Part shown: piece by piece, positions 7,226 through 10,422 of the stretch
Layout of the letters: every line of letters begins with the position of its first letter
Numbering within the stretch: the stretch's first letter is position 1
Source of the DNA: Spirochaetaceae bacterium
GTDB lineage: Bacteria > Spirochaetota > Spirochaetia > Treponematales > Treponemataceae
Length of the DNA: 10,422 nt
Reading direction: 5' to 3'
Assembly (NCBI GenBank): GCA_017646305.1
Contig: JAGCMR010000187.1
Location: forward strand, 1-10,422
Program-made: the position numbers and the translations under genes
Notes under the pieces: generated by a model
What the model saw: only the letters and a program-made list of their open reading frames with translations
Told to the model about the DNA's origin: nothing
Databases searched by the model: none

Positions 7226-8077
7226 TTAATCTTCGTACTCGTCCAATTCCTTTACTTCGTCCTGATCTTCATCTTCGTCCATTTCCTCGTCAAAATCGTC
7301 ATCATCCAAATCAACAAGGCTTCCAGCAGCATCCTCAAAGTTGAAGAAGGCTTCATCACCCTCTTCCTGCTCCTGATAGAATAAGATACGACTACAATAG
7401 GGACAAAATACGATATCCTCACCTTTATGAACTTCATTAGCAAACTGAGCAGGAAGAATCATGTGACAGCCATCACACACATTGCCCTTTACAGCAACAA
7501 TTCCTCGATTCTGCTTGCTTCTAATAATACGCTCAAACTTAAATACAATTTCAGGATCCAAGTCGGGAACAATTTCTTCTTCCCGATTTTTAAGGGATTC
7601 TAGCTGAGCCTGGAAGGCTTCAACATTTCGAGCCCAAGAAGATTTCTTTTCTTCGAGCTCTGTCTTTCCCATTTCCAAATCTTGTTCCTTGCGACTCATC
7701 TTTGCAGAAAGATCTTCAAAATGACGTTCTTCTGTCTGCAATTCCTTTCGCAGTTGACTTTCCTTTTCGGAAGCATCCTTAATTTCCTTGTCTAGTGCCT
7801 CATACTCACGGTGTGTAGTAATGTTGTCCATTCCCCGTTCTCCCCGTTCTCGAGCAGCAACAGCTTCGTCCAAATCAAACTTAAGCTTGGAAATCTTAGC
7901 CTTTACCTCTTCATAGGCAGTGTTTATATTGATATATTCTTCCTTCATTCGAACCAACAGCTCATCCTGCAGGCCCAAATCCTTAGGAGCATTCTCTATC
8001 TTTGACTCAATCTCATATTTTTCAGCAAGAATTTCCTGCAAAGCGATAAGTTTGTCAAATACATTGGTCATATCCAT
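7226..8077 (-). CDS. Coiled-coil protein with C4 zinc ribbon (CT398/DUF164 type)
   Basis: The 283-residue protein has a long helical coiled-coil hairpin (about 5-170, rich in E, K, L) with the central NITTHREYEALDKEI motif (85-99) that is typical of the family, then a C4 zinc ribbon with Cys201-x2-Cys204 and Cys225-x2-Cys228 inside GNVCDGCHMILP and FCPYCSRILFY. The family is widespread and often lies near rpoD/RNase P or dinuclear-metal Nif3 genes; proposed roles link it to secretion or sigma-54 regulation in chlamydiae and to nucleic-acid binding, but none is firm. The last 48 residues form an acidic tail (27 Asp/Glu) that I do not regard as a standard part of the domain. ATG 8077 is chosen because AGAGGGG lies eight bases upstream; TTG 8083 would leave only two bases. 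A promoter at 8115-8143 precedes it, so this gene probably heads a unit with rnpB. Confidence 0.88.
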   Translation of the reverse strand: MDMTNVFDKLIALQEILAEKYEIESKIENAPKDLGLQDELLVRMKEEYININTAYEEVKAKISKLKFDLDEAVAARERGERGMDNITTHREYEALDKEIKDASEKESQLRKELQTEERHFEDLSAKMSRKEQDLEMGKTELEEKKSSWARNVEAFQAQLESLKNREEEIVPDLDPEIVFKFERIIRSKQNRGIVAVKGNVCDGCHMILPAQFANEVHKGEDIVFCPYCSRILFYQEQEEGDEAFFNFEDAAGSLVDLDDDDFDEEMDEDEDQDEVKELDEYED

Positions 8078-8085
8078 GAACAAAA

Positions 8086-8092
8086 CCCCTCT
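8086..8092 (-). promoter_or_regulatory. Ribosome-binding site that sets the start of the zinc-ribbon gene
   Basis: The minus strand reads AGAGGGG at 8092-8086, eight bases before ATG at 8077-8075. The upstream TTG (8083) is too close to this site and the next ATG (8071) is 14 bases away, so 8077 is the best start. Confidence 0.7.
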
Positions 8093-8114
8093 TCTAAAGC
8101 TATACTAAACTTAA

Positions 8115-8143
8115 TTTATATCCTATTATCGATGGAATGTCTA
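8115..8143 (-). promoter_or_regulatory. Near-consensus sigma-70 promoter for the zinc-ribbon gene and rnpB
   Basis: TAGACA (8143-8138) matches the -35 consensus at five of six bases, and TATAAA (8120-8115) matches the -10 consensus at five of six; the spacer is exactly 17 bases. It lies in the only true intergenic gap of the right half, between rpoD and the zinc-ribbon gene, and would start transcription near 8108, leaving a leader of about 30 bases. It is the best promoter candidate in the window and could also supply readthrough to rnpB and the mre cluster. The RpoD encoded next door would be expected to recognise it. Confidence 0.65.
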
Positions 8144-8151
8144 GCATATTA

Positions 8152-8182
8152 GCACAACCTAGCTATTGTAACTAGGCTGTGC
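8152..8182 (-). other. Hairpin in the 3' untranslated region of rpoD
   Basis: The minus strand reads GCACAGCCTAG (8182-8172), a nine-base loop, then CTAGGTTGTGC (8162-8152): an 11-bp stem with one G-U pair. It starts 13 bases after the rpoD stop and ends just before the 8115-8143 promoter. There is no U run after it on either strand, so it is not a normal intrinsic terminator; it could be a weak terminator, a 3'-end stabiliser or an RNA-processing site. Confidence 0.55.
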
Positions 8183-8195
8183 AATTACCAGCTCA

Positions 8196-9986
8196 TTAAT
8201 CCATATAATCTCGTAAACCACCTGAACGACGTGGGTGGCGTAAACGACGCAATGCCTTAGCCTCAATCTGACGAATACGCTCTCTGGTAACGTCAAAGTA
8301 CAGACCAACCTCTTCCAGTGTAAGGGAGAAGCCATCGTCAAGTCCAAAACGCATTTTGAGAACCTCCTGCTCTCTAGGAGGCAAGGTAGCCAAAATGGTA
8401 TGAAGATGATCCTGCAACATGGTATAGGCTGTCTTGGATGCAGGATTTTCCACATCCTTGTCCTCGATAAAATCTCCCAATGAAGAATCCTCTTCCTCTC
8501 CGATAGGTGTTTCCAAGGAAATAGGCTCTCGAGCAACATTTTTCACCTGCTTTACACGGGAAACAGGCCAGCCAAGCTGCAAGGCAATTTCCTCATCAGT
8601 GGGCTCACGACCAAACTTTTGCATTAACTGGCGAGATTCTCGCACCACCTTGTTAATCTGCTCAATCATGTGAACAGGTACACGGATGGTTCGAGCCTGA
8701 TCAGAAATGCTTCTGGTAATAGCTTGACGAATCCACCATGTTGCATAGGTAGAAAATTTATAACCCTTACGATACTCGAATTTCTCTACAGCCTTAATAA
8801 GACCAATATTTCCTTCCTGCACTAAATCAAAGAACTGCAAGCCACGGTTGGTATATTTCTTTGCAATAGAAACAACGAGACGAAGGTTTGCATTAATCAG
8901 GCGATTCTTAGCTTCCTTCATCATACGGCGTCCACGGTTGATTTCCTTTGACATGGAAATAATTTCAGAAACATCGTTTTCAAACTCATATTCAAGCTTC
9001 CTGAGTTTGCGACTGATTTTCTGAATCTGTGTATAAATTTCACGAATTTCGTCAGCTGAAATTCCGAGGTCAGCCTCAAGCTTTGCCCTTTCAGACTTCA
9101 TGGCGATACGCTTTCCTAAGCTTCTCAAATCACTAAAGTCTGTAATACGGAGTTCCTTTGCTTTCTTATCCTGACGACTACGATATTCACTAATACGACG
9201 GGTTGCATCCAGGAACCGTGAAGAAAAACGCTCTATTTCCTCTGACTGGATTTCAACACGCTGAAGAGAAACCATAATTTTTTCTCTCAAGGCCACTAAC
9301 TGTGGATCGTTGAAAATCTGGTTTGTTTGATCAGTTTCATATAATTGTTTTTTCAGCTGCATATAAGCCTTCATATCAGCAAAAACAGGCTTAATATACT
9401 CACTGTAGCAGGTTTTGAGACGACGTTTTTCTGTCATTTCCTCATTGATTTCCTTCCTGTTACGACCAGGCTGAATATCAATGCGAGAGAATGCCTTTAC
9501 ACCAATGTTGTAGAATTCAGGAATTAAGATTCCAGATTTTTTTATTACATCTTTAATGATGTTTTCTCCATCTTCCATCTTTTTGGAAAGCTCAACCTCC
9601 TGTTCTGCAGTTAAAAGGTTTTCCTTACCAATTTCTCGCAAATACAAGCGAACAGGATCATCACCACCAGAATCTTTGTCTCCAGAAATGAGACGCTTCT
9701 TTCCGCTATCTTCCTCAGCTACCTTCTGGGCATCTTCGTCTTGGACTGTCTCCTCATCATCATCTGCATCAAGGACAAAGTCATCATCTTCTTCAACCTT
9801 GTCCAGTTCATCAGTATCATCTTCCAACTGAATATTATTTTTTGCCAACTCAGATAAAACCGATTCCATTTTGTCTGAGTTCAAAATATCAGAAGGCAAC
9901 ATTCCATTCAATTCATCCCATGAAATGGAACGCTTTTCCTTACTGTACTCAATCAGTTTTTCAATAGCCGAATCCAGTTCGTCCAT
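8196..9986 (-). CDS. rpoD: RpoD, primary sigma factor (sigma-70 group 1)
   Basis: This housekeeping sigma factor directs RNA polymerase to most promoters. The 596-residue protein contains region 1.1 (about 1-52), a very acidic linker (about 55-94), region 1.2 ([20 protein letters not shown], 110-129), a non-conserved region (about 150-350), region 2 ([20 protein letters not shown] from 367, through the [14 protein letters not shown] -10 recognition helix at 414-427), region 3 (about 440-510) and region 4 ([18 protein letters not shown], 535-552, then the -35-binding helix-turn-helix [20 protein letters not shown], 556-575). The presence of region 1.1 and a long non-conserved region marks it as the primary, not an alternative, sigma. 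The ATG shares one base with the dnaG stop (TGATG), and AAGGA lies nine bases upstream, so translation is probably coupled to dnaG. Confidence 0.98.
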   Translation of the reverse strand: MDELDSAIEKLIEYSKEKRSISWDELNGMLPSDILNSDKMESVLSELAKNNIQLEDDTDELDKVEEDDDFVLDADDDEETVQDEDAQKVAEEDSGKKRLISGDKDSGGDDPVRLYLREIGKENLLTAEQEVELSKKMEDGENIIKDVIKKSGILIPEFYNIGVKAFSRIDIQPGRNRKEINEEMTEKRRLKTCYSEYIKPVFADMKAYMQLKKQLYETDQTNQIFNDPQLVALREKIMVSLQRVEIQSEEIERFSSRFLDATRRISEYRSRQDKKAKELRITDFSDLRSLGKRIAMKSERAKLEADLGISADEIREIYTQIQKISRKLRKLEYEFENDVSEIISMSKEINRGRRMMKEAKNRLINANLRLVVSIAKKYTNRGLQFFDLVQEGNIGLIKAVEKFEYRKGYKFSTYATWWIRQAITRSISDQARTIRVPVHMIEQINKVVRESRQLMQKFGREPTDEEIALQLGWPVSRVKQVKNVAREPISLETPIGEEEDSSLGDFIEDKDVENPASKTAYTMLQDHLHTILATLPPREQEVLKMRFGLDDGFSLTLEEVGLYFDVTRERIRQIEAKALRRLRHPRRSGGLRDYMD

Positions 9987-10422
9987 CAGTGTGCATCCTT
10001 ACTATCTAGTTCAAAATCAATACTCATTTTCTCTGAAATCAATTCTTCAAGAAGTCTCTGTTCCTCATAGGTTGTGGCGGAAGTACTTAACTGGCGGATT
10101 TTATTCAGCAGGCGACTACGTTTGCGCTCAAGGCTATTCCTCTTGATATGACGAATACTATCCTCGATAACCTTCTGATAGTTATCAGAATATTCCCCAG
10201 AGGTAATAACTCGGGCAACTAGACTTTTTAATTGCTCATTGCTGCATTTTGCCAGTACACTACCATGTAGGACTGATTCTTCCCTATAACATTCTTCCAG
10301 GATAATGAATAATTCCCTAGCCACCGGATCCTCAAAGTCTTCCGGCGATAGACTTGACCTCATTAAGCCGTAGGTATCCAGATTTGCCACTACAGCGAAC
10401 ACGGAACGTAACTCCGCATTCA
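9986..10422 (-). CDS. dnaG: DNA primase DnaG, C-terminal part only (gene continues past the right edge)
   Basis: The frame is open from the right edge of the window to the TGA at 9988-9986, giving the last 144 residues. The visible sequence, [20 protein letters not shown] followed by [20 protein letters not shown], fits the helical C-terminal domain of primase, which contacts the replicative helicase DnaB; the pattern 'PEDF.DP..RELF..L' is characteristic. The zinc-binding and TOPRIM catalytic domains would lie outside the window, so activity cannot be judged. The terminal part (about the last 60 residues) is a charged helical stretch. Position directly before rpoD with a one-base overlap strongly supports the call, since dnaG-rpoD pairing is the conserved core of the macromolecular-synthesis operon. 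The GTG at 10402 is internal, not the start. Confidence 0.85.
   Translation of the reverse strand, partial: NAELRSVFAVVANLDTYGLMRSSLSPEDFEDPVARELFIILEECYREESVLHGSVLAKCSNEQLKSLVARVITSGEYSDNYQKVIEDSIRHIKRNSLERKRSRLLNKIRQLSTSATTYEEQRLLEELISEKMSIDFELDSKDAH

Noticed and set aside
7215..7246. Possible own promoter for rnpB: TTGGAC (7246-7241) and GATAAT (7220-7215)
   Set aside because: The spacer is 20 bases and the -10 would sit only about five bases before the mature 5' end; it is too poor to call, though it is not excluded.
8078..8083. TTG start adding two residues to the zinc-ribbon protein
   Set aside because: The SD GGGG would be only two bases from the TTG; ATG 8077 has ideal spacing.
8159..8539. 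Minus-strand 126-codon frame in the 3' end of rpoD
   Set aside because: It is an alternate frame of the RpoD region 3-4 coding sequence, which is fully accounted for by rpoD.
9556..9831. Serine-rich plus-strand frame opposite the N-terminal part of rpoD
   Set aside because: The Ser run is the antisense of the Asp/Glu-rich linker codons (GAT/GAA), not a real protein.
1..10422. Search for a defence system, prophage, CRISPR array, insertion sequence or other novel module
   Set aside because: Every stretch is accounted for by conserved housekeeping genes in a conserved order; no gap above about 120 bases exists and I saw no direct-repeat array, transposase or att-like site.

Overview
The window looks like the core chromosome of a spirochaete, most likely a Treponema. 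All genes are on the minus strand, and the order (3' end of primase dnaG, rpoD, a CT398-type coiled-coil/zinc-ribbon gene, RNase P RNA, a TPR gene, mreB, mreC, mreD, PBP2, rodA) matches, from memory, the TP0492-TP0501 neighbourhood of Treponema pallidum. The sequence is moderately AT-rich, with clear Shine-Dalgarno (SD) sites and tight gene packing. The assignment to genus is an inference from gene order and protein character, not from a database search.

Reading along the minus strand (right to left): (1) 10422-8196 holds the end of dnaG and the whole of rpoD, joined by a one-base stop/start overlap, as in the classic macromolecular-synthesis operon. (2) 8195-8078 is a short intergenic stretch with a hairpin after rpoD and a near-consensus sigma-70 promoter. 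(3) 8077-6798 holds the zinc-ribbon gene and, 13 bases after its stop, the type A RNase P RNA (rnpB). (4) 6779-152 is a cell-wall elongation cluster: a membrane-anchored TPR protein, mreB, mreC, mreD, PBP2 and rodA, with gaps of 8-23 bases or ATGA overlaps. (5) 128-1 is the start of a further gene with one N-terminal membrane segment, which runs off the left edge; its ribosome-binding site lies in a perfect 11-bp inverted repeat.

The mre/PBP2/RodA genes encode the Rod system (elongasome): MreB filaments under the membrane, MreC and MreD as membrane adaptors, RodA as glycan polymerase and PBP2 as its partner transpeptidase. The TPR gene is placed to be translated just before them, but no function is proven for it. 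No separate promoter was found for the elongation cluster, so it may depend on readthrough or RNA processing past rnpB.

There are no mobile elements, CRISPR arrays, tRNAs or plus-strand genes that I can support, and no wholly new system. The points worth a second look are the layout around the 3' end of rnpB (a possible terminator that reuses conserved RNase P bases, followed at once by a GTG-started gene), the hairpin over the ribosome-binding site of the leftmost gene, and a long membrane insertion in RodA.
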